Shown here piece by piece: positions 51,045 through 60,401 of a DNA stretch of 64,000 bases. The DNA is from Anaerolineales bacterium. Lineage in GTDB: Bacteria; Chloroflexota; Anaerolineae; Anaerolineales; Villigracilaceae. The notes beneath the pieces are model-generated. The model saw only the letters and a program-made list of their open reading frames with translations. It made no database searches and had not been told where the DNA came from. The stretch spans positions 682,001 through 746,000 of the forward strand of contig JABTTV010000001.1 of NCBI GenBank assembly GCA_015075725.1, read 5' to 3'. Position numbers and translations under genes: made by a program. The first letter of the stretch is position 1; the number at the start of each line of letters is the position of its first letter.

Positions 51045-52847
51045 TTATCTTTTCCTATTTAAATACTCCGGCACTTCGATCATCGGCGGGCGTTCGTATT
51101 CGGCGATCTGCTCCACGTCCAGCAGGTAGCCCTTGCCGTCGTGGCGGATCAATTTCATCGAGCGGTTCACATCCTCCAGCACGGCGCGTCCGAAGCGTTT
51201 CTCCAGCTTGCGGATGACGGTCTGGATGATGGCGAAGGACATCTTGCCCAGCGCCTCCAAATGCTGGTTGTGATGGATGCGCTCAAGCAGGTCCACCTGG
51301 GCGATGGATTCCAAATGGAACTTTTCATAGATGCCGATCAGCAAACCCGTCTCCACGCCGTAACCCGAATAAAAAGCGGTCTGTTCCAAGGCGCTGCGCC
51401 TGCCAGCATACTCGCCTGAAAGCGGCTGGATGACCCCGGAAAGTTCAGGGTAAAACAGATTCAACAACGGGCGCGCCGTCAACTCGGTCACGCGCCCTCC
51501 CCCGCCCGCCTGCAATCTCTGCCCGACCTTCAACGGCCTGCGGTAAAAACCCTTTACCAACTGCACTTGCGGGTTTATCAGCAACGGACCGATGATGCCG
51601 TATACAAAGCGCGGGTGGATGTTGACGATGTCGGTATCGATCCAAACGATGATATCGCCTTTGGTCACCAGCAAGCTTTTCCACAGGGCTTCGCCCTTTC
51701 CGCGGCGGGGTTCCAAATCCGGCAATAGTTCCTGATGAATATAAACGGGTATGCCCTCCTTGATGGCGATCTCGCGCGTACGGTCCGTCGAATTCGAATC
51801 GATCAACACGATCTCATCCAAAAGCGGGTTTCGCTGCATCAATTCTTTCTTCATCGTGCGGATGACTTTTCCCACCGTTTCTTCTTCGTTCAATGCAGGC
51901 AAAGCAAGGCTGATGCTCACGCCCTGTTGTTCCTTCAGTTTTACAAGCTCGCGCAGGTTATTGAACTCATCGGCATGAAACGTGTTTTCCGCAAACCATT
52001 TATCCACAAGGATCGAGATCGCCTCGAACCCCGCGCTTTCATCGAATTTGATCTGCGGTATCGGTCTGCCATTTTTGACGGCGATCACCGCACACGGCGC
52101 TTCGTGCAGGATTCGATCCGCGACTGCTCCGAGCGATGCAGAACTGGTGATGGGTTGAGCCGTCGTACCCAAAATGATGACATCCGATCTTTTTGCGTTG
52201 TCCAAAATGACCTGCGCCGCATAATCCGTGACCTCGAACTTTTTCTGCACTTCAGGCATTTGATTCAACACCCGCTCCAACCCGATAAAAGCCGCATCCG
52301 CCCTGACTTCGGGATCATTCGGCTTGCGGATGTGAAGCGCAGTCACGCCCTTGGGCTGCAATCCCAGCCCAACCTTGAAAGCCAACTCGGCATGCGGACC
52401 GCCTCTCATGGGAACGAGGACCTGCTTCGGTTTGCCGGTGATTTTTCCGCGCACCAGAGCCACATCACAGGGCGGACGAGTCAACACGTCGCTTGCGGTG
52501 ACGCTCAAAGCTTTGAGGTGTGAATCAAACTCAAGACAGAGCAGATCCGGGTTTTCATCCTGTATCAGGTTCGAAAGCTCCTCCCAGGGCTGGTGCGAGA
52601 CGATCACCCGGTTCCTGCTCGTGATCCGTTTATCCTTGCCGAAGATGCGCAAAGTACGCCGCAATGCGCGTGCCGCGGCAGCGCCTGTGCTAAGGGAGTG
52701 TTCCTCTGAAACCACCACCACGCCGACGAGGACGATCTCCCCATCGAATTGACGCGCGGCATCGAGGGCGTGCAAGCCGGGACCGTTGTGGACGAACGGC
52801 ACAAGGATGGTGTGAATGGGTGCGAATTTTGAACGGAGCTGTATCAT
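51045..52847 (-). CDS. Usp-Usp-GpgS fusion: glucosyl-3-phosphoglycerate synthase
   Basis: 600 residues. Two universal-stress-protein domains (about 10-133 and 139-256; ILVPFVHNGPG and VLVPMRGGPHAELA, the second with ILGTTAQPITSSASLGAVADRIL) precede a GT81 domain (about 305-590). GT81 features: ISLALPALNEEETVGKVI (313-330), VLIDSNSTDRT, RRGKGEALWKSLL, metal motif DTD at 404-406, KGFYRRPL and LSGEYAGRR. GpgS transfers glucose from NDP-glucose to 3-phosphoglycerate. Family members are normally about 300 residues, so the Usp half is an unusual fusion that may sense nucleotide or energy state. Starts 6 nt after the GT4 gene. No GpgP phosphatase is in the window. Confidence 0.88.
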   Translation of the reverse strand: MIQLRSKFAPIHTILVPFVHNGPGLHALDAARQFDGEIVLVGVVVVSEEHSLSTGAAAARALRRTLRIFGKDKRITSRNRVIVSHQPWEELSNLIQDENPDLLCLEFDSHLKALSVTASDVLTRPPCDVALVRGKITGKPKQVLVPMRGGPHAELAFKVGLGLQPKGVTALHIRKPNDPEVRADAAFIGLERVLNQMPEVQKKFEVTDYAAQVILDNAKRSDVIILGTTAQPITSSASLGAVADRILHEAPCAVIAVKNGRPIPQIKFDESAGFEAISILVDKWFAENTFHADEFNNLRELVKLKEQQGVSISLALPALNEEETVGKVIRTMKKELMQRNPLLDEIVLIDSNSTDRTREIAIKEGIPVYIHQELLPDLEPRRGKGEALWKSLLVTKGDIIVWIDTDIVNIHPRFVYGIIGPLLINPQVQLVKGFYRRPLKVGQRLQAGGGGRVTELTARPLLNLFYPELSGVIQPLSGEYAGRRSALEQTAFYSGYGVETGLLIGIYEKFHLESIAQVDLLERIHHNQHLEALGKMSFAIIQTVIRKLEKRFGRAVLEDVNRSMKLIRHDGKGYLLDVEQIAEYERPPMIEVPEYLNRKR

Positions 52848-52853
52848 TTTGGT

Positions 52854-54077
52854 TTATCCTTTTTCGGCGAGCAGCGGCGCGATCTTTTCACGATAGATCG
52901 TTTCCCAGCGGAACGAAACCCTCGCCCGCATGGCGAGCCGCGCAGGCATGGATGTTTGAAAATGGTCTGCGATCATTTTTGCAACGCGGGCGGGGTCTTC
53001 ATCGGGAGTGAAAAATTGGGCATCGCCCGACCCCAGTTTTCTAAGCGGCGGAATATCAGCACAAAATACAGGCAGGTGACTGAACGCCGCTTCGATCAGC
53101 GGGATGCCAAAACCCTCTTCGCGGCTCGGAAGGAAAAGCGCATCGGCAATGCGGTAAAAATCCGCAATGACTTCATCGGGCAGGAAGCCATCGCTCAATT
53201 CGGCGAGAAAATGAACCGAACCTTCCAAACCCAAACGTTTGCGGAGATCGACGAGCATCTCGAAATATTTGATATTGTTCGCGTTGTGTGGTCCCAACGG
53301 TCCCGTCACGACCAGCGCGGCGTGAGGAAAATCTTTTTTCAAGCCAACCAGCGCCCATAAGGCAAGTTCGATATTCTTGCGCGGCGTTACACGGACGGGC
53401 AAAAGCAGAATGGGCAACGAATCGAGCAAATGGGTTTTTTCGAGCAGGGTGCGCGTCCATGCCTCCAGCTTATAGAAGCGCTCCATATCCACGCCGTTTG
53501 AGATGACATGAATGGCGCCTGGTTGGAGTTTCATCAAGCCTGAGAGTTCATCGCGCCGCAGATCAGAAACAACGACATGAGTGGTTTTGCCCCAATCCAT
53601 CTTTAGCAAATTCCACGGATAGCCTTCGTGTAATTCCGTCAAATAGCGCGGGGTGGTCCATGCAAGGTCGTGATGCCAAAGGATGAGGCGCGGCATTTTT
53701 TCCGCTGCATGCAATTGATGAAGCGCGGCGGTGAGAGCAAGGTTCTTGTTCAACGAGCAGACGTTGTGTGCGATCAATATTTCCGCGCTTGCGAAGGCGG
53801 CTTGTAAAGCAGTCATCAATTCGTCGCGCAAGGTCTCGAATTTTTCCGTCACTTCGCCGCGATCCAGTTCCTCTTTCATTCGGACCACGCGTTCATGGCG
53901 CGAATCCGCCAACGGAATGCGAACCAGCGGGATGTCATCGTTCATGGAATCGCCCCGCGCTGCGATCAAGCGGACGGAATGTCCATCCGCGGACATCAGC
54001 CGCGCATGATGGGCGATGACGCTTTCGACGCCGCCGACGATGGGTGGAACGGAATAATGCAGGATCGCGATCTTCAT
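52854..54077 (-). CDS. GT4-family glycosyltransferase (GT-B fold), B
   Basis: 407 residues from ATG 54077 (MKIAILHYSVPPIVGGVESVI), whose ATGA overlaps the preceding gene stop. N-terminal Rossmann domain with GGVE; C-terminal domain with LLLPVRVTPRKNIELALWAL, VVTGPLGPHN and the E-x7-E region SREEGFGIPLIEAAF. Retaining enzyme using a nucleotide sugar. In this operon (phosphorylase, GT4, GT4, GpgS) it could extend glucosylglycerate or mannosylglucosylglycerate-type solutes, or make another storage glycoside; acceptor not predictable. Confidence 0.87.
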   Translation of the reverse strand: MKIAILHYSVPPIVGGVESVIAHHARLMSADGHSVRLIAARGDSMNDDIPLVRIPLADSRHERVVRMKEELDRGEVTEKFETLRDELMTALQAAFASAEILIAHNVCSLNKNLALTAALHQLHAAEKMPRLILWHHDLAWTTPRYLTELHEGYPWNLLKMDWGKTTHVVVSDLRRDELSGLMKLQPGAIHVISNGVDMERFYKLEAWTRTLLEKTHLLDSLPILLLPVRVTPRKNIELALWALVGLKKDFPHAALVVTGPLGPHNANNIKYFEMLVDLRKRLGLEGSVHFLAELSDGFLPDEVIADFYRIADALFLPSREEGFGIPLIEAAFSHLPVFCADIPPLRKLGSGDAQFFTPDEDPARVAKMIADHFQTSMPARLAMRARVSFRWETIYREKIAPLLAEKG

Positions 54078-55417
54078 ACCTGATACCCCAGACAATCCGC
54101 AACGATGGATTCGAGTCTTCGTTCCAGAACCGTGTAGGAAAAATAACGTTTGGCGAGCTGGTAATTCGTCTCCGCCCATTCCTGTGATTGTCCGGGATGT
54201 TTCAATGCATGCCGGGTTGCGGTCAGGGTGCTGGTGCTGATGAAACCGTCGAACCAGAGCGTGTGAAAGCCCTTCGGTTTGATATCCACTTCATAGATCG
54301 AATAGTTGTTGACCAGGATCAGCCGTTTGTAATACACCGCTTCCAGGAAGGCGTTGCCAAAGCCTTCGATATTCGATGGATAAGTAACCAGGTCTGCATG
54401 CGGATATACGTCGCCCAGCGTATAGATTTTTTGCCCGTCTTTCGTGGTTCCGCGCCGGTCTTGCACCTGATCCGACTCAAAACGGACGGTAACATCCAGC
54501 AAATGGGCATATTCTTGGACGCGATGTTCATAGTCCGAGCCTTCGTCGCCGCTGGCGTGCGAGATGATAAGTTTTGCTGGCAGCTCGAGGCGGCGCATCA
54601 ACTCAATGGCATGTTCGATGCCTTTGCGTTGGATGACTCGTGTCGGCTGAAGGAAAAAATATTCACCGGGACCAATCCCAAAGTCCGCGCGAACCGACTG
54701 GGTATATTCATCGGGTGGCGGCGGAGGAGAGTCAAAGTCCATCACGTTGGGTATCACACGCGCGGAAACTCCATATCGCGACGCAATTTGCTGGGACTGA
54801 ATCGAGTTGATGACAACATGCCGGATGGAAGGCAGGTTGGGCGGGAACGCCGCGGCAAGATAATCGCCCACACAATTGACCTGAAAGCGTTGCCGTTCCC
54901 AATGAAAGTCGTGGTGATGCGCGATGGCGGGATAACCCGTCTCCGCGATGAATTCAGTGATGGCCAGCCCCAACGGAATGTTAAGCGGGATGGTAAGCGC
55001 GTTCTCAACGACAAGAATCTCGAGGTCGAAGCGGCGCGCGAATTGGTACAACTCCCCTTTGAAATGTTCCTTCAATTCGTTGATGCGCTTTGTCATCTTA
55101 GATGGACGGACGTAGATGGAGAAAAAGTCCTTGTGCAGGTCCTCCATTTCAGGATGCGACGCCCGCGCTTCTTTCGTGACTGTCCAACTGCCGGAATAGG
55201 CCATGCGGTTGATCTCATCGATCTCAGAATGTCGATAATACGCCTCGGGCACGACGTAGGATCGGTCCGCGCTGCGGTCGCATTCGCCTGCGAAGTAAAA
55301 ACACTTATGTCCAAGCCGCTCCAGCACCGTCACCCATTTTTGGGTTTCAAGCGAGACCCCGTCTGTGCCTGCGAAACGGGTGGAGATAAAACCAATATTG
55401 TGAGAAGAAGGATTCAT
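54074..55417 (-). CDS. GT4-family glycosyltransferase (GT-B fold), A
   Basis: 447 residues. N-terminal IGFISTRFAGTDGVSLETQKW (donor-side GT-B domain with Gly-rich loop), LVVENALTIPLNIPLGLAI, HHHDFHWERQRF; C-terminal FLQPTRVIQRKGIEHAIELMRRL, then DLVTYPSNIEGFGNAFLEAVYYKRLILV carrying the E-x7-E type motif. The HHHDFxWER motif is seen in GT4 enzymes related to mannosyl/glucosylglycerate-type and sucrose-type synthases (tentative). Overlaps the second GT4 gene by 4 nt. Upstream lies a 122-bp inverted-repeat element separating it from the sugar phosphorylase gene. Confidence 0.87.
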   Translation of the reverse strand: MNPSSHNIGFISTRFAGTDGVSLETQKWVTVLERLGHKCFYFAGECDRSADRSYVVPEAYYRHSEIDEINRMAYSGSWTVTKEARASHPEMEDLHKDFFSIYVRPSKMTKRINELKEHFKGELYQFARRFDLEILVVENALTIPLNIPLGLAITEFIAETGYPAIAHHHDFHWERQRFQVNCVGDYLAAAFPPNLPSIRHVVINSIQSQQIASRYGVSARVIPNVMDFDSPPPPPDEYTQSVRADFGIGPGEYFFLQPTRVIQRKGIEHAIELMRRLELPAKLIISHASGDEGSDYEHRVQEYAHLLDVTVRFESDQVQDRRGTTKDGQKIYTLGDVYPHADLVTYPSNIEGFGNAFLEAVYYKRLILVNNYSIYEVDIKPKGFHTLWFDGFISTSTLTATRHALKHPGQSQEWAETNYQLAKRYFSYTVLERRLESIVADCLGYQV

Positions 55418-55439
55418 GGGTTGCCTCTAAATTGTTTAT

Positions 55440-55561
55440 CCGGTGGTCGAGTAGTGGCGCGTGGTTTTTGTGCCACGTATCGAGACCACCAGTTAATGGA
55501 GAGTTGCTTTGTAAATGTGTGGTCTCGATACGGCGGACGAGCACGCCTACTCGACCACCGG
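55440..55561. repeat. 122-bp inverted-repeat element overlapping the phosphorylase stop
   Basis: 15-bp perfect terminal inverted repeats (CCGGTGGTCGAGTAG at 55440-55454 and its complement at 55547-55561), and an internal 13-bp pair GTATCGAGACCAC/GTGGTCTCGATAC. The right end supplies the last codons (PVVE) and the TAG stop of the phosphorylase gene. No coding capacity of its own. Confidence 0.75.
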
Positions 55562-57202
55562 AGTATCTTTTATCCAGAGCACCTGATACGGCTCCAACTT
55601 AATCAGCTTTTCATTCACAGAAAACGAAACGGATTTTTGGCTGACGTTGTGCAAACAAAAGATGCGCTCTTTACCATCGGTTGAAATACGTTCCACTGCG
55701 AAGACAGCGGGGTGAAGGTTGTGGATGATCTGTGTTCCATGCGGATCGAATGCGGATGAACTGCTGCGTGTTTTCAGTAACTCACTATATTTTGCGAAAA
55801 CTTTGTGTCGCAAAGAATTTTCATCTTCAAGTTGAAGTTGCAATTCATCGAACTGCAATTTCTGTCGGTTGATAGTGCGGTTGCGCCCGGTCTGCTTCAC
55901 GCCTTCGATCCAGCCGCGTGAACCGAAGAGACTGTGGAAGTAAATGCCTGGCACGCCAATGATGGATAGCATGATGGCTTGTGCGGCGATAAAGCGCTGG
56001 ACTTGCAACTCTATCGGCTCATTCCCGCTCGGGCTTGATAGCGCGTCGAAATAGTTGATATTTAGCTCGTAGGGACTTTGCGCCCCGTCCGCGTCCTGTT
56101 TGTAGGAGATCAAGCCGCTATGCTCGATGACTTTATTGACCAGCGAGTCGATGTCCGCGTTGGATAAGATTCCCCGGGCAGGATTCAGCCCGATCCCGTC
56201 GTGTGAGGCGAGGAAGTTGAAGAAGGTGGTTTTATCGGATGGTAACATCAGAGTCTTTGCCCAATCCGATAAAACACGAGCATCACCAGTATGAAAGGCG
56301 TGAAGCGTGAGCGGCGGCAGGGCGAAGTTATAAACGAGTTGCGCTTCATTCGTGCCGTCGCCGAAATAGGAAATGTTATCGCTGTGCGGGACGTTGGTTT
56401 CGGTGATGAGCTGCACATGCGGCGCGGCTTCATTCAACGCGGCGCGCAGAAATTGAATAACCGCGTGCGTTTGCGGAAGGTGGATGCACGTGGTGCCGAT
56501 CTCTTTCCAAAGATAGGCAATCGCGTCAAGACGGATGAAGGTCGCTCCGCGTTCGGCATAAAAAAGCAGGGTGTCGAGAATCTCCAACAAGACATCAGGG
56601 TTTTTGAAATTGAGGTCGATCTGATCTGCGCTGAAGGTCGTCCACACTTTTTTCTCGCCCGATGGAGTTTGATAGGAAGTCAGCAACGGCAATGTCCGCG
56701 GACGGACAACTTGTGAAAGGTCGGGTTCGCCTTCAATGGTGATGAAGTAATCCCTGTAACGCAGATCGTCGTGCAGGAAATTTTGAAACCATCCGCTCTG
56801 CGACGAGATGTGATTGATGACGCCATCGAACATCAGACGGAAATTTTGCATCGCAGAAACGTCGTCCCAATCGCCGAGGGCGGGATCGACCCTTCGATAA
56901 TCCACCACCGAAAAACCGTCATCGGATGTCCACGGGTAGAACGGCAGGATGTGGATCCCGTTTAAAACACCAGTTAAATGCAGGTCGCAAAACTTCTTGA
57001 GCGATTGCAACGGTCTTTCATTTTGTGCCTGTACCTGATCGCCATACGTGATAAGAATCGCATCGCGTTCGGTCAAACGACTGAATTGCGGCTTGATGCG
57101 CGGTCGATATTCTTCCAATAATTGCCGGGTTCGTTCAAGCAGACGCGCAGAGATGCTTCCCCCGTAAAGAAATTTGAGCAGGTCCAAGAGCTTTTCAGTC
57201 AT
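55547..57202 (-). CDS. GH13 sugar phosphorylase, probably glucosylglycerate phosphorylase
   Basis: 551 residues. GH13_18-type barrel: ILPFYPWTSDDGFSVVDYR, nucleophile D226 (FIRLDAIAYLWK), acid/base E268 (LITETNVPH), stabiliser D335 (LASHDGIGLN), and AIMLSIIGVPGIYFHSLFGSRGW. Sucrose phosphorylases are about 490-500 residues; this longer form with adjacent gpgS fits glucosylglycerate phosphorylase, which yields glucose 1-phosphate and glycerate. Substrate choice is inferred from context. Its last four codons and stop lie inside an inverted-repeat element. Confidence 0.85.
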   Translation of the reverse strand: MTEKLLDLLKFLYGGSISARLLERTRQLLEEYRPRIKPQFSRLTERDAILITYGDQVQAQNERPLQSLKKFCDLHLTGVLNGIHILPFYPWTSDDGFSVVDYRRVDPALGDWDDVSAMQNFRLMFDGVINHISSQSGWFQNFLHDDLRYRDYFITIEGEPDLSQVVRPRTLPLLTSYQTPSGEKKVWTTFSADQIDLNFKNPDVLLEILDTLLFYAERGATFIRLDAIAYLWKEIGTTCIHLPQTHAVIQFLRAALNEAAPHVQLITETNVPHSDNISYFGDGTNEAQLVYNFALPPLTLHAFHTGDARVLSDWAKTLMLPSDKTTFFNFLASHDGIGLNPARGILSNADIDSLVNKVIEHSGLISYKQDADGAQSPYELNINYFDALSSPSGNEPIELQVQRFIAAQAIMLSIIGVPGIYFHSLFGSRGWIEGVKQTGRNRTINRQKLQFDELQLQLEDENSLRHKVFAKYSELLKTRSSSSAFDPHGTQIIHNLHPAVFAVERISTDGKERIFCLHNVSQKSVSFSVNEKLIKLEPYQVLWIKDTPVVE

Positions 57203-57283
57203 CTGCCTCGTGAGAAATATGAATTTGCATGAGGTATGCCGAAATTTTTATACCATGAATTGAGGCTTTTGGATTAATTCCCT

Positions 57284-57323
57284 TTTAAAAAAAAGCGGCA
57301 GTCACCATAAAAGTGACTGCCGC
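57284..57323 (-). terminator. Terminator after the GH63-like gene
   Basis: 11-bp stem GCGGCAGTCAC/GTGACTGCCGC (57295-57305 with 57313-57323), 7-nt loop, followed on the minus strand by eight T residues. Confidence 0.88.
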
Positions 57324-57338
57324 TCGATTTGATGGTGA

Positions 57339-59720
57339 TTACATCTCGACAATACAAGGCGCTTCATCTTTGACGATCACACTTTCGCCGTTCGCGAATG
57401 TGACCGTCGTTTGTTCCTGCCCTCGCACAATGGACATGCCTTTGTATTTGATGGTCACTGCGAACGGGAAGAGATTCCGCCCTTCCAGTCTAATCCGCGT
57501 GCCGGATAGAACCGTAACGCCCAGGGCTTGCATGAACAAACCGACCGGCGCGAAACCGGTCAACGAATTGCGTTCGCCTATGCCTGTGCCTTTTTCAGCG
57601 TGATAACGTTGATAAAAAGCGCGGTTTTGTTTTAAGTTCAGAATGACAGCATTCATCACATGCGCAGTCAGGCGAGTCGCTTCGGCGCGGAAGCCGTAAT
57701 GCAGCAAGCCTTCGCCGAGCAAGAGATTCCACGGCAGGCTCACACTCAACGAAACGGTCTCCGCCTCTTTATCCGGCACATTCGGCAGGGAGGGCATTCC
57801 GAACGGGCGGTCGAACCGATCCGCGGTCATGAGGTTGCGACCGATCATCGCGTACGCGCGTTGCTTTTCAAGCGCGCCCGCCCACAACGGCAGTCCAAGA
57901 GTGATATCTTCACCGGTCGTATCAACCACTTTAATGATTAGTTTATCGTCTTCTTCCAATCCCGTTACGTTGATTCGTCCGATCTTCGAAAACGTCGTTT
58001 GTGTGGTGGCGACAAGCCCGCCCGTGCGCCATTGGAATTGATGCCCGGCGATGATTTCGCTCTCGCCTTTGGATTTGGTGAAGTATTCGCTGATCTCCAC
58101 TTCCGGTCGCTTCGCAGCCGGACTTTTGGTTTGGATCTCAACCAGCAACCTGACCGGCGACTCGGAATCAAACCTGGGACGCATCGAACCGTCGCCTTTG
58201 CGTTTGGCGATGACCTTGCTCTCGGTCATGACCCCGGTTCCGCGGTCACGGTAGGAATAGAAACTGACGCGCGGATTCCAGCCTGCATCGAGTGAATCTT
58301 TGAGTTTTTCCGCTTGAGCAAGGATCAAAGATACTTCTTCATCCGGCTTGCCGAGTTTCCTCCCCATTTTCAACAGCGTTTGCGCTTCGCGATGGAGCAT
58401 GGCTTCGAGCGACGGGCTGTGGACGAAGGAAACATCCAGCCCCTGCGACCAGGGATTCCAAACGTCGAATAAGGGGTTATCCTCCAAGCCTGTTTGGAGA
58501 ATATGATCCCATTCGGGCGATCCGTCACGGTTGCGGTCATGCGCGCCGGAGAACCAGGACCAGAAGAATTTGATCAACTTGGGGAATACATCCGCAAGAA
58601 ATTCTTCGTCGTTTGTTGCCTGATAATATTTCCAAGCCATGCTGGCGAGGATGGGCATGGCAAGGAATCGCCCGCGTTGACCGGCGATGCCGGGTTTCCC
58701 ATCCACTTCGCCATCTTCGTTTTGGGTCGAAAAAAAATTGAGCAGGAGATTTCTCCCCACCTGTGGCGTGACGTTCAGGATGCTGGAAAGGTAATATGCA
58801 TCGAGCGCGAATTGACCGCTCCATGCGGGTGGATAATCCGTGCCATCGCCTTTGTTGGAATGTCCATGATCGGGGTGGCGGGCTTGCACGAAGGATGGAT
58901 GCGGCAAATGGTCGCTTTGCATGAACAGGGCATGAGCGGCTTTTTGACTGAAGGCAAGAGCGGCATCCCATTCCACATCCCCGGTGCGGATGTCGAGGAT
59001 CTGGTTTTCATCCAACATTTCGATGCGGGCAAGTTCAGCCTGCCATGGGCGGGCGGCGGTCTTGCGCGCGAGGTCGAAGCCTTCAGGGATCGTATCGAGC
59101 GCGGCTACCGCGAAGGATATGGTCCGGGCGGCGCCGGGACCCAGCTCCAGGTCCAGAATGAGCGAGGCGTGCGGACCGGGTCCGTGTTTGGGTCCGCCCG
59201 TCATGAAGATCACGGGGGCGATTCCGCTGGTTTGTCCAGCTAAGATGTTTACTAATTGTTGTTGGGTGGGGATGATGGATTGCCCATTGAGCGGCGCAAG
59301 CACGGCGCAAACTTCGAGTTGTATATTGCGCACCGCCGTTGTTTTATTGGCGATGGTCACGCGCCCGGCAACGGCGTGAGATTCGGGGACCCAGAAATCC
59401 GCGTTGGTTTGAAGGTTTTCGAAGGGAACAAAATCGAGGGTTAGGAAGTTTGGATAGAAGCGCCGCAGCGACGGTTTCGCGGCAAAAGTGTTAGGGTCTG
59501 TAACCGTGTTGGCGCCTTCGGTAAAGCGTAAAAAGAGGCGCATCGAACGCGCCCGTGAGCCGTAGGTGGTGACGATGCCGACCGCCGACCGTTCGGGGTC
59601 GTTGCTGCCGATTTCCACCTCCCAGATGTGGTCATTGGCGTAATCCGGTTTGCATAGTCGGGCATCCGCCGCAAGGGTGAGGTAAAGCGGGTCGCCGAGG
59701 CGGAGGGACCAGTCGCGCAT
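57339..59720 (-). CDS. GH63-like (alpha/alpha)6-barrel glycoside hydrolase
   Basis: 793 residues from ATG 59720 (MRDWSLRLGDPLYLTLAADARL); the frame continues upstream without a better start. N-terminal beta-rich domain to about 270, then a helical barrel: GDGTDYPPAWSGQFALDAYYLSSIL, GRFLAMPILASMAWKYY, SPEWDHILQTGLEDNPLFDVWNPW and SPSLEAMLHREAQTLL. The TGLEDNP and PEWDH region is like GH63 mannosyl/glucosylglycerate hydrolases and amylo-glucosidases. The middle contains a beta insertion (about 510-620). Likely hydrolyses glucosylglycerate or a related glucoside. Cytoplasmic. Transcribed separately, since a terminator follows. Confidence 0.75.
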   Translation of the reverse strand: MRDWSLRLGDPLYLTLAADARLCKPDYANDHIWEVEIGSNDPERSAVGIVTTYGSRARSMRLFLRFTEGANTVTDPNTFAAKPSLRRFYPNFLTLDFVPFENLQTNADFWVPESHAVAGRVTIANKTTAVRNIQLEVCAVLAPLNGQSIIPTQQQLVNILAGQTSGIAPVIFMTGGPKHGPGPHASLILDLELGPGAARTISFAVAALDTIPEGFDLARKTAARPWQAELARIEMLDENQILDIRTGDVEWDAALAFSQKAAHALFMQSDHLPHPSFVQARHPDHGHSNKGDGTDYPPAWSGQFALDAYYLSSILNVTPQVGRNLLLNFFSTQNEDGEVDGKPGIAGQRGRFLAMPILASMAWKYYQATNDEEFLADVFPKLIKFFWSWFSGAHDRNRDGSPEWDHILQTGLEDNPLFDVWNPWSQGLDVSFVHSPSLEAMLHREAQTLLKMGRKLGKPDEEVSLILAQAEKLKDSLDAGWNPRVSFYSYRDRGTGVMTESKVIAKRKGDGSMRPRFDSESPVRLLVEIQTKSPAAKRPEVEISEYFTKSKGESEIIAGHQFQWRTGGLVATTQTTFSKIGRINVTGLEEDDKLIIKVVDTTGEDITLGLPLWAGALEKQRAYAMIGRNLMTADRFDRPFGMPSLPNVPDKEAETVSLSVSLPWNLLLGEGLLHYGFRAEATRLTAHVMNAVILNLKQNRAFYQRYHAEKGTGIGERNSLTGFAPVGLFMQALGVTVLSGTRIRLEGRNLFPFAVTIKYKGMSIVRGQEQTTVTFANGESVIVKDEAPCIVEM

Positions 59721-59847
59721 GTCGCCAATTGTACGGGCAGATGGGCGGGTGGTCAAACAGGTATAATTTAGTCTTATAGTCGCGTGGCCTTGTCGTCGAA
59801 TGGTCAAAGACTATTAGACTAACAGACCAACCAACCAGGAGACGAAC

Positions 59848-60297
59848 ATGTCTGGACTTTATTTCGAGGAATTTTCGGTCGGGCAGACGGTGAAGACCGC
59901 TTCACGCACTGTGAGTGAAGATGCCATTTTTAATTTTGCCGGTCTGACAGGCGACTACAATCAGATTCACACCGACGCCGAATTTGCCAGGACATCGCCC
60001 TTCGGTCAGCGCGTCGCGCACGGACTTTTGGGCTTGTCCATCGCGACCGGCCTGATCATGCGAACCGGCCTGCTCGAAGGGACCGTGCTCGCCTTCCGCG
60101 AAATTCAGGAATGGAAGTTCGTCAAACCGATATTCATCGGAGATACCATCCACGCCGTGTTGACCGTCAACGAGACCAAAGCCCTGCCACGCATCGGCGG
60201 CGGCGCGTTGATCGCGAATGTGGAAGTCCGCAATCAAAGTGAAGAAGTGCTCCAAAAAGGTACGTTGAATTTATTGATGCTGAGCAAACCGAAATAG
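59848..60297 (+). CDS. MaoC-like dehydratase
   Basis: 149 residues, single hot-dog fold. Hydratase motif AGLTGDYNQIHTDAEFA (D36, H41) with FGQRVAHGLLGLSIATGL. These R-specific enoyl-CoA hydratases convert 2-enoyl-CoA to (R)-3-hydroxyacyl-CoA, or act on related thioesters. ATG has AGGAGACG upstream. Divergent from the GH63-like gene; no fatty-acid or PHA genes are adjacent. Confidence 0.9.
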   Translation: MSGLYFEEFSVGQTVKTASRTVSEDAIFNFAGLTGDYNQIHTDAEFARTSPFGQRVAHGLLGLSIATGLIMRTGLLEGTVLAFREIQEWKFVKPIFIGDTIHAVLTVNETKALPRIGGGALIANVEVRNQSEEVLQKGTLNLLMLSKPK

Positions 60298-60401
60298 GAA
60301 TGTGATTGCGAATCCGCTTCGGGCCGGGTTTCGATACGCGGTGCATCAATCACGAGCCGTAAATCAACCAACAGCCTTCGCAATGACAAAATAAACCTGA
60401 T

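Noticed and set aside
54188..55684. 498-codon plus-strand open frame
   Set aside because: Exactly antisense to the GT4 gene, which has clear motifs; composition-driven shadow frame.
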